Assembly (NCBI GenBank): GCA_002400845.2
Contig: NVRK02000007.1
Span: 16,132-80,131 of the forward strand
DNA: 64,000 nucleotides
Source of the DNA: Hyphomicrobiales bacterium
GTDB taxonomy: Bacteria; Pseudomonadota; Alphaproteobacteria; Rhizobiales; Rhizobiaceae
Direction: 5' to 3'
The notes under the pieces were generated by a model. The model ran no database searches. It saw only the letters and a list, made by a program, of their open reading frames with translations, and was not told where the DNA came from. The first letter of the stretch is position 1, and the number at the start of each line of letters is the position of its first letter. A program made the translations under genes and the position numbers. Positions 1 to 9,605 of this stretch are shown one piece after another.

Positions 1-2
1 AA

Positions 3-1730
3 CGCGCCTTACGACAAGCCGATAAACTTTTGCCACCAGACGGCCTATATGGTGAATTTAACGCGCGTTTCCCTTATGATGAAACAGAAGACCAGCTAAG
101 CGCCATTGAAGCCGTACTGGATGATTTAGCTGCGGGTACGCCAATGGATCGTCTAATTTGCGGTGATGTTGGTTTTGGTAAAACAGAAGTCGCATTACGT
201 GCCGCTTTTGTTGCAGCAATGGCTGGCAAACAAGTGGCATTGGTTGTGCCAACAACATTGCTAGCACGCCAGCATTATAAAACATTTTCAGAACGCTTTA
301 AGGGCTTGCCGCTTAACGTTCGTCAAGCTTCAAGGCTGGTTGGTGCCAAAGAATTAAATGAAACGAAAAAAGGTTTAGCAGATGGCACAATTGATGTTGT
401 CATTGGCACCCATGCACTTCTTTCAGATTCCATTAAGTTTCATCGCCTAGGTCTTTTAATAATCGATGAAGAGCAACGTTTTGGGGTTAAGCATAAAGAA
501 CGCCTTAAAGAAGTTAAGTCCGATGTGCATGTGCTTACTCTATCAGCAACACCAATTCCAAGAACGCTTCAATTAGCGCTAACAGGCGTGAGAGAACTCT
601 CATTAATCACAACAGCGCCTGTTGATCGATTAGCGGTAAGAACCTTTGTTACACCGTTTGATACGCTGGTTGTGCGCGAGGCGTTATTGCGCGAACATTA
701 TAGAGGCGGACAAAGCTTTTATGTATGTCCGCGCGTGAGTGATCTTGAAGAGCGAAAAGCATTTTTAACAGAACATGTGCCAGAATTAAAAGTAACCATT
801 GCGCATGGAAAAATGTCACCCACCGAATTAGACGATGTGATGAATGCCTTTTACGATGGCCAGTATGATGTATTGCTTGCAACAACAATTGTTGAATCAG
901 GCTTGGATATTCCAACAGCAAATACACTGATAATTCACCGAGCAGATATGTTTGGCTTAGCACAGCTTTATCAATTGCGAGGCCGAGTAGGGCGCTCTAA
1001 AACACGCGCTTATGCAATCTTTACACTGCCAGTTAATCGTATTTTGACGCAAGGCGCAGAACGAAGACTTAAAGTATTACAATCACTTGATACAATTGGC
1101 GCAGGTTTTGAATTAGCCAGCCATGACCTAGACATTCGAGGTTCTGGTAATTTATTGGGCGACGATCAATCTGGCCAAATTAAAGAAGTAGGCTTCGAGC
1201 TTTATCAACAAATGCTAGAAGAGGCCGTGGCTGAATTAAAAGACGGCGGCAGTTTGGACGCAAGTGAAGAGCGCTGGTCACCACAAATATCTGTTGGCGC
1301 ACCAGTATTAATTCCAGAATCCTACGTGCCTGACCTTCAATTGCGTTTGGGGTTATATAGAAGGTTATCCGAGATCGCAGGTAGTGGTGAAATTGATGCC
1401 TTTGCCGCAGAAATGATTGACCGTTTTGGCCCCATGCCGATTGAAGTCGATTACTTACTTAAAATCGTATTCATCAAGGGCATATGTCTTAAAGCGAATA
1501 TCGAAAAATTAGATGCTGGACCAAAAGGCTTAGTAGTGCACTTTAGAGGAAAAGAATTCTCAAACCCTTCTGCATTATTATCATGGCTGGGTGAGCAAGG
1601 TTCTTTAGCAAAAGTACGCGCAGATCATAGCTTATTCTTAAACCGAGATTGGCCAAATGCTGAAAAGCGTTTAAAAGGCACGGCAGTCATTGCTTCAAAA
1701 CTAGTGAAAATGGTTTTAGCAGTAAAATAA
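3..1730 (+). CDS. mfd: Transcription-repair coupling factor Mfd, C-terminal part (5' end outside window)
   Basis: Mfd is the ATP-driven translocase that removes RNA polymerase stalled at DNA lesions and recruits UvrA. The reading frame is open to the left edge, so the listed TTG at 30 is not the real start; about 575 codons remain, roughly the C-terminal half of a usual ~1150-aa protein. Visible superfamily II helicase motifs in order are Walker A GDVGFGKTE (about residue 45 of the ORF-track protein), the DEEQ box in IIDEEQRFG, motif III SATPIPRT, motif V TTIVESGLDIP and motif VI QLRGRVGRS, followed by the Mfd C-terminal region. The DEEQ box separates the RecG/Mfd branch from DEAD or DEAH proteins, and the long tail fits Mfd rather than RecG. 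The next gene lies on the opposite strand and converges. Confidence 0.95.
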   Translation, partial: RALRQADKLLPPDGLYGEFNARFPYDETEDQLSAIEAVLDDLAAGTPMDRLICGDVGFGKTEVALRAAFVAAMAGKQVALVVPTTLLARQHYKTFSERFKGLPLNVRQASRLVGAKELNETKKGLADGTIDVVIGTHALLSDSIKFHRLGLLIIDEEQRFGVKHKERLKEVKSDVHVLTLSATPIPRTLQLALTGVRELSLITTAPVDRLAVRTFVTPFDTLVVREALLREHYRGGQSFYVCPRVSDLEERKAFLTEHVPELKVTIAHGKMSPTELDDVMNAFYDGQYDVLLATTIVESGLDIPTANTLIIHRADMFGLAQLYQLRGRVGRSKTRAYAIFTLPVNRILTQGAERRLKVLQSLDTIGAGFELASHDLDIRGSGNLLGDDQSGQIKEVGFELYQQMLEEAVAELKDGGSLDASEERWSPQISVGAPVLIPESYVPDLQLRLGLYRRLSEIAGSGEIDAFAAEMIDRFGPMPIEVDYLLKIVFIKGICLKANIEKLDAGPKGLVVHFRGKEFSNPSALLSWLGEQGSLAKVRADHSLFLNRDWPNAEKRLKGTAVIASKLVKMVLAVK

Positions 1731-1749
1731 TAATGGCCTTACAGCAAAG

Positions 1750-2712
1750 CTATTTAACCTCTGCCGTAAGCTCGTCTAATATTTTTTGCATGTCGTCTTC
1801 ACCAGTGCTGGTATCAGAAATTGTAGCATCATCGGCCAATACTTTTTCCAAATCAATTTCAGCAGCGCTTTTTTGCGATGCGCTTTTTTGAATTAAGTTT
1901 AGTTCCTTAATTTTATCAAATATAGGAACATCAGCAACGCTAGTTCCCTCTACATCAGCAATTTCTTCTGCCGTTTTTTCTGCTCGAAACGTACTCTTCA
2001 ATTCAGATGTAGTATCTTTCATAACATTATTTGCTGCTTTAGATGTTTTAGTCGCTGTTTCTATAACTGATTTTTGTGCAGAGTTCGCAACAGATACGCT
2101 GGCATCACCAATAGTGCTGACAGTGCCTTTAGCAGCCGCTGCAACATTGCTAGAAACACTTGTTGCCGCGCCAGCTGTATTGACAGCAGAGCCAGTAACA
2201 GCTGCAATTGCACCTGCGCCAATAGCCTTTAAGCCAGAAGTAGAGTTTTTTCCAACTTTGCTCGCAACATTAGCGCCATTAGCTACAGCAGAAAATGCTT
2301 TAGGGGGATTTTCAACAGAGCGTTCTTTTAACTCAGAATTAATTTGCGTTGTCTTTTGCGTTGTTCGTTCAATGGTAGTCTTGGCAATATTTCCAGTTTT
2401 TGGTACCTGAACTGGTGTAACTCTAGAAATATTACTTTCTATAAGTACATCTGAATTGCCACCGATTAAAATTAAATGTTCCACATTATCACGTCTTACC
2501 AAGACTAGACGTCTTTTATCATCAACAATCGCGGCATCAGTAACAGCCAATCTGGGTTGACGATTTTTAGCTATTCTAGAAACATTGTTGCCAAACACAA
2601 CTCGTATCAACCAAACCACAAGCAATAAAACAATAAGCAAAACTGCAAAAATTATTGCAAGTTGCACACCATCATTCAAATTCGTCCCAAAAATATCATT
2701 CACTAAGTTCAT
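1750..2712 (-). CDS. FliO-like flagellar biosynthesis membrane protein
   Basis: This is a 320-aa protein with one N-terminal membrane segment (AIIFAVLLIVLLLVVWLI) followed by a cytoplasmic region RLAVTDAAIVDDKRRLVLVRRDNVEHLILIGG. That pattern (hydrophobic helix, then a short beta-rich domain ending in HLILIGG) is typical of the FliO family, an accessory factor for assembly of the flagellar export gate. The C-terminal half is long, low-complexity and rich in Ala, Ser, Thr and Lys, probably disordered. I chose the ATG at 2712 over the TTG at 2727 because GGGG lies just upstream of it. It is divergent from cckA and convergent with mfd. The FliO name comes from remembered alphaproteobacterial homologues; a generic membrane protein remains possible. 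It is the only flagellar gene in the window. Confidence 0.65.
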   Translation of the reverse strand: MNLVNDIFGTNLNDGVQLAIIFAVLLIVLLLVVWLIRVVFGNNVSRIAKNRQPRLAVTDAAIVDDKRRLVLVRRDNVEHLILIGGNSDVLIESNISRVTPVQVPKTGNIAKTTIERTTQKTTQINSELKERSVENPPKAFSAVANGANVASKVGKNSTSGLKAIGAGAIAAVTGSAVNTAGAATSVSSNVAAAAKGTVSTIGDASVSVANSAQKSVIETATKTSKAANNVMKDTTSELKSTFRAEKTAEEIADVEGTSVADVPIFDKIKELNLIQKSASQKSAAEIDLEKVLADDATISDTSTGEDDMQKILDELTAEVK

Positions 2713-2931
2713 AATAGACCCCAACAATCTTAAAAACTATACATCCCACACCCTCCAATAAATCATATTGTGTTTATGTCAAATGCAACCAATTGATAGT
2801 TTTGTACCATTTATGCCTATAATCACTAAAAATGACGGGTTATTATACAGTTTAGGGTTTTCTGTTAGGCCCATTTATGATTCATACTGAGTAAAGAATT
2901 TTTAGATTCGTTAATTGCAAACGGTGATACA

Positions 2932-5646
2932 TTGACCAATAAAATTAATATAGATAATTTAAGCGATGACGAATTAGATAAATTAGCACCGTCTAAAGTT
3001 AAGTCGAAAACCAACAACGATGGCATCAACAGTAGTAAGACTGTTAAACATGGGACTAAGAGCATTCAAAACAATTCAAAAAATGATCCTGATTTGAATA
3101 CCCCATTAATCGATCAGCCTTCAGATTCTAATGGCAAGATCATATTCTTTTTGCTTGCATTACTTTTAATATCCCTTGCAGCGCAATTTGGATATCTAAG
3201 CCACAATCAACTATCTCAGCCCATCACACTTGCGATTATGGGTGCTTTAGCTGGTGTGGGTGTTTTTTGTCTTCTTGCATTTTTGTTTGGCTTTTTGAAA
3301 TTAACCTCAAAAAAGAGATCTGATGATTTCTCAAACCATTTAGTAAATGGAATGGATTCTGGCGTTTTAGTGACAGATACAAACAACAAAATCATCTACG
3401 CCAATAGAGCATATGGTAATATAACAGGCAGTACATCTGACTTAGATACAGCAAGCATTGAAGCTGTTTTTTCTAAAAACAGTTCTGCATCAGAAGTTAT
3501 CTATCGCATTTCTAATAAAGCTAAATCTGGTGAACCTGCTTCAGGAGAATTTAGATTACCCTCTGGTATAATTTCTAGCTTCGAAGGTCCACGCTGGTTT
3601 CGAATTAGAGCGCGTAATATGAAAAGCTCAATAGACCAAAATGGCCTAACCGTTTGGCAGTTATCTGACATAACGCACGATCGCCATGAGCAAGAAGTAG
3701 CGTTTCAAGAATTACAACATGCCATACATTATTTAGACCACGCACCCGCCGGCTTCTTTTCTAGTGAAGCAGATGGCACAATTGTTTATCTAAACTCAAC
3801 GCTTGCAGATTGGTTAGGCATTGATCTTGCTCTGTTTAAACCGGGCACCATTAAGTTAAGCGAATTTGTTTCTGATAACGGCATTCAATTAATCAATGCC
3901 GTTAAACCAACTGACAATAAGTCTAAAACTGCAATCATCGATGTTGACTTCATTCGGGGCGAAAGCGGCAGAATGCCTGTGCGCCTTTATCATAAAGTTT
4001 CTCCAGATACCGATGGCGCACCAGGCGCAACAAGAACACTTGTTATAAACCGCTTAGCAAAAGAAGAAACTGACAGTGCATTGTTAGATGCAGAACTGCG
4101 CTTTACAAGGTTCTTTAACAATACACCGATTTCCATTGCTTCTATATCGCAAGATGGCAAAACAGTTCGTACCAATGCGCCTTTCATGCGTATGTTTAAT
4201 GAACAATTGGGCAAAGCAGGCAATGCAGAAGGCATTAGTCTTAAAAATTTAGTGAAAGAAAGCGATCGCGAAAATGTTGAAAAAGCTTTAAGCGCAGTCA
4301 TTTCTGGCAACAGCGAACAACACGAAGTAAATGTTGAAATGGCAGGCAGTGATACGCGCTATTTAAAACTTTTCCTTAGCCCTGTAATTGATTCGGAAGA
4401 AGACACTGCTGAAGGCACAACCACCGAACGCATAGTTGTTTATGTTTTAGAAACGACCGAACAAAAAGCAATGGAGAAGCAATTTAATCAGGGTCAAAAA
4501 ATGCAAGCTGTTGGACAACTTGCAGGCGGTATTGCGCATGATTTCAACAATGTATTAACTGCCATAATTGGCTTTTCAGATTTACTACTCTCTAATCACA
4601 GACCGTCGGATCCATCGTTCCAAGACATAATGAACATTAAGCAAAATGCCAATCGTGCCGCCAGTTTGGTGCGCCAACTATTAGCATTTTCAAGACGTCA
4701 AACTTTACGCCCACAAATTTTACAAATGGGTGAAGTAATGTCTGACCTTAGAATGCTACTCGACAGATTATTAAGCGGCAAAGCAAATCTAAACATCATT
4801 CATGGTAGAGACTTGTGGCCTGTAAAAGCGGACATATCTCAACTTGAGCAAGTGATTGTTAATCTAACAGTTAATGCACGCGACGCTATGGAAAAGGGTG
4901 GTGACCTAACAATCAAAACTTCAAACCTTGCTAAAGAAGATGTTAAAGCTCAATTTGATTATAAAGAAATGCCTGCAATTGATTACGTATTGCTTGAAGT
5001 GGAAGACCAAGGCACAGGCATGTCACCAGAAGTAATTGCAAAAATATTCGAGCCATTTTTCTCAACCAAAGATGTTGGCAAGGGAACTGGCCTTGGCCTT
5101 TCTACTGTTTATGGCATTATAAAACAAAGTGGTGGATTTATTTATCCAGATTCCGAAGTTGGAGTTGGAACAACATTTAGAGTTTTCTTGCCGCGCCATG
5201 AAATAACGGATGAAGAAAAATTAGAGCTTTCAACAATTGTCATCAAAAAAGAAAACGCTAAAGACCTAACAGGAAGCGCAACAATTCTACTTGTGGAAGA
5301 TGAGGATGCTGTTAGGGCCTTTGGTGAACGCGCATTAACCTCGCGTGGCTATGAAGTGCATGAAGCAGCAAGCGGAGTTGAAGCGCTTGAAGTGTTAGAA
5401 GAGTTAGGCGATAAAATTGATCTAATCGTATCTGATGTTGTTATGCCCGAGATGGATGGGCCATCTCTTTTGCGCGAAGTTAGAAAAAGCCATCCAGATC
5501 TTAAATTTATATTTGTTTCTGGATACGCAGAAGAAGCATTTGCTAAAAACCTTCCAGAAGAAGAACGCGAACGCTTTGGCTTCTTAGCAAAACCGTTCTC
5601 ACTAAAACAATTGGCAACAACTGTTAAAGAGATGCTGGAAGAATAG
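2932..5646 (+). CDS. cckA: Cell-cycle hybrid histidine kinase CckA
   Basis: CckA feeds phosphate through ChpT to the master regulator CtrA in alphaproteobacteria. The 904-aa product has a polar N-terminus, two membrane helices (about residues 65-85 and 95-120), PAS-type sensor regions (DSGVLVTDTNNKIIYANRAYG; HAPAGFFSSEADGTIVYLN; a third near residue 395), then a HisKA domain with H-box GGIAHDFNNVLTAIIGFSD (His near residue 535), an HATPase with DQGTGMSPEV and GKGTGLGLSTVYGI, and a C-terminal receiver with phospho-acceptor in SDVVMPEMDG (Asp near 835). The AHDFNN signature and kinase-receiver order match CckA. The start is a TTG with GGTGAT just upstream; a TGA at 2878 closes the frame and I see no ATG between. 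It is longer than Caulobacter CckA because of the extra PAS region. Confidence 0.88.
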   Translation: MTNKINIDNLSDDELDKLAPSKVKSKTNNDGINSSKTVKHGTKSIQNNSKNDPDLNTPLIDQPSDSNGKIIFFLLALLLISLAAQFGYLSHNQLSQPITLAIMGALAGVGVFCLLAFLFGFLKLTSKKRSDDFSNHLVNGMDSGVLVTDTNNKIIYANRAYGNITGSTSDLDTASIEAVFSKNSSASEVIYRISNKAKSGEPASGEFRLPSGIISSFEGPRWFRIRARNMKSSIDQNGLTVWQLSDITHDRHEQEVAFQELQHAIHYLDHAPAGFFSSEADGTIVYLNSTLADWLGIDLALFKPGTIKLSEFVSDNGIQLINAVKPTDNKSKTAIIDVDFIRGESGRMPVRLYHKVSPDTDGAPGATRTLVINRLAKEETDSALLDAELRFTRFFNNTPISIASISQDGKTVRTNAPFMRMFNEQLGKAGNAEGISLKNLVKESDRENVEKALSAVISGNSEQHEVNVEMAGSDTRYLKLFLSPVIDSEEDTAEGTTTERIVVYVLETTEQKAMEKQFNQGQKMQAVGQLAGGIAHDFNNVLTAIIGFSDLLLSNHRPSDPSFQDIMNIKQNANRAASLVRQLLAFSRRQTLRPQILQMGEVMSDLRMLLDRLLSGKANLNIIHGRDLWPVKADISQLEQVIVNLTVNARDAMEKGGDLTIKTSNLAKEDVKAQFDYKEMPAIDYVLLEVEDQGTGMSPEVIAKIFEPFFSTKDVGKGTGLGLSTVYGIIKQSGGFIYPDSEVGVGTTFRVFLPRHEITDEEKLELSTIVIKKENAKDLTGSATILLVEDEDAVRAFGERALTSRGYEVHEAASGVEALEVLEELGDKIDLIVSDVVMPEMDGPSLLREVRKSHPDLKFIFVSGYAEEAFAKNLPEEERERFGFLAKPFSLKQLATTVKEMLEE

Positions 5647-5720
5647 GGAGCTTGCCCCGCCAATCAATTTTTCATTGGCAGTTCAATATATGCTCAAAAT
5701 CTAAAGTTCGGGGTTTAAGT

Positions 5721-6581
5721 TTGAAAGTTTTTAAAACAAAAAAAGAAGTCCTAAAATACAGCAGAAAATCCGCGGCAAAGGGTAAGTCAATCGGGCTTGT
5801 ACCAACCATGGGGTTTTTGCATGATGGTCATATATCATTAGTCAAAATGGCAAAGAAGAAGTCCGACAGGGTCATTGTTTCAATTTTTGTAAACCCTACG
5901 CAATTTGGTGATCCAAGCGATTTAGAAAAGTATCCACGCAATATGGAAGCTGATTTAGCCATGTTAAAAGCGGCTAAAGTAAATGCTGTTTTTGCGCCTG
6001 AAATTGATGAAGTATACGACAAAGAAGCACAAACAATTGTTGAGACGACAAAACTGTCGCGCATAATGATGGGTAAAATCAGACCCGGTCACTTTCGCGG
6101 TGTTTCAACGATTGTCACTAAACTGTTCAATATATGCCAGCCAGACCTCGCATTTTTTGGTGAAAAAGATTACCAACAATTGCAGGTAATTAAACGCATG
6201 GTCAAAGATTTAGACATGCCGATTAAAATTGTTGGTGTGCCAACGATGCGCGAAAAAGACGGACTTGCAATGTCTTCACGCAATGTACGCTTAACAAAAG
6301 CCAATCGAAAGGCCGCTACTGTTTTAAGTAGGTCTCTTTTTGAAGTAGAAAAAATTTGCGCGAACCAAAATATGACAACCACAAAATTAGATAAAATTAT
6401 AAGACAAATTATTTCTAAGGAACCAAAAGCTGAAATTAAAGGCGTAGATATTAAAGACGCTGAAAGCCTTGGGACAGTTAAAGGCATAGTGAAACAGCCC
6501 GTTGTTGCGATGCTTGCAGTGCAATTTGGTGACATCATGCTAATTGACCAAAGGGTTTTCACGCCCAAAATTGCTCTATAA
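5721..6581 (+). CDS. panC: Pantothenate synthetase
   Basis: PanC condenses pantoate with beta-alanine using ATP, the last step of pantothenate synthesis in the cytoplasm. The 286-aa product matches the usual ~280 aa when translation starts at the TTG at 5721, which sits about seven bases after CGGGG; the track's longer version adds an unrelated-looking 23-residue leader. Visible motifs are the nucleotidyl-transferase HIGH-like MGFLHDGH, FVNPTQFG, RPGHFRGVSTIVTKLF, FGEKDYQQ and the KMSKS-like LAMSSRN. It lies 74 bases after cckA, separated by a weak hairpin (GCCAAT...ATTGGC near 5659-5679), and 75 bases before panB, so panC-panB probably form one transcription unit. The ORF is intact. Confidence 0.95.
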   Translation: MKVFKTKKEVLKYSRKSAAKGKSIGLVPTMGFLHDGHISLVKMAKKKSDRVIVSIFVNPTQFGDPSDLEKYPRNMEADLAMLKAAKVNAVFAPEIDEVYDKEAQTIVETTKLSRIMMGKIRPGHFRGVSTIVTKLFNICQPDLAFFGEKDYQQLQVIKRMVKDLDMPIKIVGVPTMREKDGLAMSSRNVRLTKANRKAATVLSRSLFEVEKICANQNMTTTKLDKIIRQIISKEPKAEIKGVDIKDAESLGTVKGIVKQPVVAMLAVQFGDIMLIDQRVFTPKIAL

Positions 6582-6656
6582 TTTATATTCACCTTATACA
6601 AAGCGCATGCTAAAACTATTATTCAATTACAAAGTTATTTTAGAGAGTTGTTCTTC

Positions 6657-7466
6657 ATGAGTGTTCAAAAACCAATTCGCCGAATTACTGTTCCGCAAAT
6701 CAGAAATAAAAAAAATAGTGAACCAATTGTTTCGCTAACGTCTTATCACTCTCATACCGCCGCTATTGTCGATCAATATGCCGATTTTATTTTGGTTGGA
6801 GATTCACTTGGCATGGTAATGCATGGCATGGACTCTACGGTTGGCGTACCACTTGAATTAATGATTATGCATGGCAAAGCGGTTGTTAGAGGCACAAAGC
6901 GTTCTTTGATCGTGGTTGATATGCCTTTTGGAAGTTACGAAGAATCTCCAGCGGTAGCCTTTAGAAATGCCGCACAGATAATGAAAGAAACCCAATGCGG
7001 CGCCGTTAAGTTAGAAGGTGGTGTACGCATGGCTGAAACCATTCAGTTTTTAGTAGAACGCGGAATACCGGTAATGGCGCATATTGGTCTTACACCGCAA
7101 TCTAGCCATGTAATGGGAGGCTTTAAGACGCAGGGCCGTGACAAGTCTACATGGAAAGCCCATGAGGACGATGCAAAAGCTGTAGCCAAAGCAGGCGCCT
7201 TTGCTGTTGTGGTCGAGGGCGTGGTTGAACCACTAGCGGATAGAATTACAAAAAAGATAGACATTCCAACCATCGGGATTGGCGCTTCGGCTACATGCGA
7301 CGGCCAAATATTAGTATTGGAAGATATGCTGGGCTTAAACCCATCACCGCCAAAGTTTGTAAAAACCTATGGCGACCTTGGTGCTCAGATTGAAAATTCG
7401 GTTAAAGCCTATGCTGAGGATGTGAAATCTAGAACATTCCCAACAAAAGACAATGTTTATAAATAA
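6657..7466 (+). CDS. panB: 3-methyl-2-oxobutanoate hydroxymethyltransferase
   Basis: PanB transfers a one-carbon unit from methylenetetrahydrofolate to 2-oxoisovalerate, giving ketopantoate, the first committed step of pantothenate synthesis. The 269-aa protein shows the family signatures [64 protein letters not shown] and [21 protein letters not shown]; the Asp and Glu residues that coordinate the metal in this family sit in the VGDSLG and KLEGG motifs. I start at ATG 6657 (MSVQKPIRR) rather than the upstream TTG because AGAGAG precedes it. It follows panC on the same strand. A hairpin shared with the convergent small gene closes the unit. Confidence 0.95.
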   Translation: MSVQKPIRRITVPQIRNKKNSEPIVSLTSYHSHTAAIVDQYADFILVGDSLGMVMHGMDSTVGVPLELMIMHGKAVVRGTKRSLIVVDMPFGSYEESPAVAFRNAAQIMKETQCGAVKLEGGVRMAETIQFLVERGIPVMAHIGLTPQSSHVMGGFKTQGRDKSTWKAHEDDAKAVAKAGAFAVVVEGVVEPLADRITKKIDIPTIGIGASATCDGQILVLEDMLGLNPSPPKFVKTYGDLGAQIENSVKAYAEDVKSRTFPTKDNVYK

Positions 7467-7473
7467 TAAAAAA

Positions 7474-7507
7474 AAGCACTCCCTTACAACGTGGCAAAGG
7501 AGTGCTT
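7474..7507 (-). terminator. Hairpin terminator between panB and the DUF1127 gene
   Basis: The arms AAGCACTCC and GGAGTGCTT are perfectly complementary over 9 bp. On the minus strand the stem is followed by a run of eight T residues, so it is a good intrinsic terminator for the minus-strand DUF1127 gene. It may also stop panB transcripts arriving from the other side, although the plus-strand tail has few T residues. Confidence 0.8.
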
Positions 7508-7568
7508 TAGTCGCCAGCGATATGGGGACGTAATCGCTGACAAAAAGTATCAATTTATATTTGATTTA

Positions 7569-7715
7569 TTATTTTAAAGATTTGTTCTCTTGAACATATT
7601 TGTTACCAACGCGATGCAAACCAAGATCAATAAGCTGATGAGCAGACAATGAATTTAATTGTTTTGTCGTTTTACGCGTTACTTGCCAATCACGAATTGT
7701 TCTAAAAACATTCAT
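7569..7715 (-). CDS. Small DUF1127 (YjiS-like) protein
   Basis: This 48-codon gene is too short for the ORF track. Translation gives MNVFRTIRDWQVTRKT, then QLNSLSAHQLIDLGLHR and a Lys-rich end. The Arg/Trp-rich start followed by a helix with SLSxxxLxDLGLxR is the DUF1127 signature, seen in very short and often multi-copy alphaproteobacterial proteins; some members act in RNA or phosphate/nitrogen physiology. A strong ribosome binding site, AGGAG, lies about seven bases before the ATG, and an intrinsic terminator lies directly downstream at 7474-7507. It sits alone between panB (convergent) and sthA (same strand, 260 bases upstream), so it probably has its own promoter in 7716-7975. The exact role is unknown. 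Confidence 0.8.
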   Translation of the reverse strand: MNVFRTIRDWQVTRKTTKQLNSLSAHQLIDLGLHRVGNKYVQENKSLK

Positions 7716-7975
7716 TTACCTGCTCCTATGTTTGGCATACATGTCAAAATGAATACGCCTCTACAAAATGTTATTGTTAACTTAGGTGCTTCCTTTGCAG
7801 ATTTTGAAGATAAAACGAGTGCTAATTTTGCATTAGAGATATGCATTTTTTGCATAATAAATAGCCATAAACACGTAAAATGCCTAAAAGATGACCATGT
7901 AATAATAACTATATAAATTTTGAAACAAAACACTTTTAATTTAGCAATCATGAAACAGTAGTAAAAAGTGTTGCT

Positions 7976-9370
7976 TTAAGGTTTTGGCATTCTGTTCCAA
8001 GCATCCAGTGCAGCAATTTTATAAGCCTCTGCAAGGGTTGGATAATTGAATGTGTTTTCCACAAAATACTCTAACGTGCCTTTTAAATTTAGCACAGCTT
8101 GACCAATATGAATCAGTTCAGTCGCGCCTTCACCCACAATATGACACCCCAATAGACGTCTCGTTTTAAGTGAAAACAACATTTTCAACATACCAGAACC
8201 AACACCCATAATATGTCCGCGCGAGGTTTCTCTAAATCTAGCTATGCCACATTCATAAGAAATACCGCGTTCTTTAATTTCTTCTTCGCTCATGCCTATG
8301 GTCGACATTTCTGGTACTGAATAAATTCCATACGGAAAATATTTAGGCGGCTTATAAGCTGTTTCATTAAACGCATGACAAGCCGCAATTCGGCCTTGCT
8401 CCATCGACGTCGATGCAAGGCTTGGGAAACCAATTATATCACCTGCGGCATAAATATTTGGGACGTTCGTTCTAAACGTATTTGGATCAACGCTTATACG
8501 TCCTCGATGATCGCATTCAATACCGCATTTATCTAAAGCAAGAGATGGCGTTGCACCCATGCGCCCAGCCGCAAATAAAACCATATCAGATTTCATATTG
8601 CGACCATCTTCCATTTTAACCAGGCAGTTTTTATTTTCATCGACTGTAATGCTTTCCACCTTTTTACCAAAACGCAATTGCATACCGCGATCACGAAGCT
8701 GATGTTTAAAATCATCAATCAGTTCGTTATCGATGAAATCAAGCATGGTGTCACGCGGTTCAACGATGGTTACATGCACATCAAGCGTATTAAAAATAGT
8801 AGCGTATTCAACGCCAATAACACCAGCACCAACCACAATAATTGATTTTGGCAAATGCTTTAATTCCAATATCTCATCGCTGTCAACAACCGATATCCCA
8901 TCAAATGGAATGTTTTCAGGCCTAAAGGGTACTGTTCCAACAGCAATCAAATAATGGTCCGCCGTGAAGGTATGAACTTCACCTTCTTCACCAGCAACTT
9001 CAATTGTATTCTTATCTAAAAAATGAGCTTCACCGCGCAGTGTCGTTACTTGGTTTCGAGCAAATTGATGTTCTAATACTTCAATTTCATGGGTTAATGT
9101 CATTTGCAATCGGGCGCGTAGATCATCAGCCGTTAAGTCTTGCTTCACACGATAAGAACGACCATAAAAACCACGCTCTCGCCAGCCAGACAGATTCAAT
9201 GCAGTTTCACGTAGGGTTTTAGAGGGAATAGTTCCAGTATGCACAGAAACACCACCAACACGGCGACCACGATCAATCACCAATACGTTTTTATTAGATT
9301 TAGCAGCTTGAATTGCAGCACGTCGACCAGCTGGCCCACTGCCAATAACAATAAAATCGTAATGTTCCAT
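7976..9370 (-). CDS. sthA: Si-specific soluble pyridine nucleotide transhydrogenase
   Basis: SthA is a cytoplasmic flavoprotein that moves hydride between NADPH and NAD+, balancing the two pools. The 464-aa product has the FAD-binding IGSGPAGRRAAIQA at the N-terminus, a second Rossmann motif VVGAGVIGVEYATIF near residue 175, the FAD site YAAGDIIGFPSLAS, and a C-terminal dimerisation domain. The region normally holding the redox CxxxxC pair of disulfide reductases reads VGGVSVHTGTIPSKTLRE, with no cysteine pair; this separates SthA from lipoamide dehydrogenase and glutathione reductase. Start ATG 9370 is chosen because GAGGG lies nine bases upstream; the track's TTG start adds five residues. 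It is a separate unit from glnA. Confidence 0.9.
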   Translation of the reverse strand: MEHYDFIVIGSGPAGRRAAIQAAKSNKNVLVIDRGRRVGGVSVHTGTIPSKTLRETALNLSGWRERGFYGRSYRVKQDLTADDLRARLQMTLTHEIEVLEHQFARNQVTTLRGEAHFLDKNTIEVAGEEGEVHTFTADHYLIAVGTVPFRPENIPFDGISVVDSDEILELKHLPKSIIVVGAGVIGVEYATIFNTLDVHVTIVEPRDTMLDFIDNELIDDFKHQLRDRGMQLRFGKKVESITVDENKNCLVKMEDGRNMKSDMVLFAAGRMGATPSLALDKCGIECDHRGRISVDPNTFRTNVPNIYAAGDIIGFPSLASTSMEQGRIAACHAFNETAYKPPKYFPYGIYSVPEMSTIGMSEEEIKERGISYECGIARFRETSRGHIMGVGSGMLKMLFSLKTRRLLGCHIVGEGATELIHIGQAVLNLKGTLEYFVENTFNYPTLAEAYKIAALDAWNRMPKP

Positions 9371-9545
9371 ATTTAAAACCCTCAATTAATTCCCAATAAA
9401 TTGCTCCCAAAAGCAAACTGATTCCCTAACAAATCTATTTAAGTGTCGCCTTACCCAAACACGATTGCAAGCCTTAGTATGACAAGGTTTCACCAAATAT
9501 TTTAAAAGATATTCTAAAATATAATTCAACAAATTGAATCAAAAA

Positions 9546-9579
9546 AAGGCCCGAATTGCAGTTTTGCAAATCGGGCCTT
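9546..9579 (-). terminator. Intrinsic terminator of the glnB-glnA operon
   Basis: The arms AAGGCCCGAATTGCA and TGCAAATCGGGCCTT pair over about 15 bp with one mismatch. On the minus strand the stem runs into seven consecutive T residues. It lies 27 bases beyond the glnA stop, so it closes the glnB-glnA transcript. Confidence 0.88.
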
Positions 9580-9605
9580 AATTATTAAAACTCTAATATA
9601 ATTAA

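Noticed and set aside
6582-6656. Riboswitch or attenuator ahead of panB
   Set aside because: The 75-base gap has no conserved fold or strong hairpin that I can recognise.
7659-7916. 85-aa plus-strand ORF near the DUF1127 gene
   Set aside because: It runs antisense through the DUF1127 gene and AT-rich spacer, with no recognisable motif.
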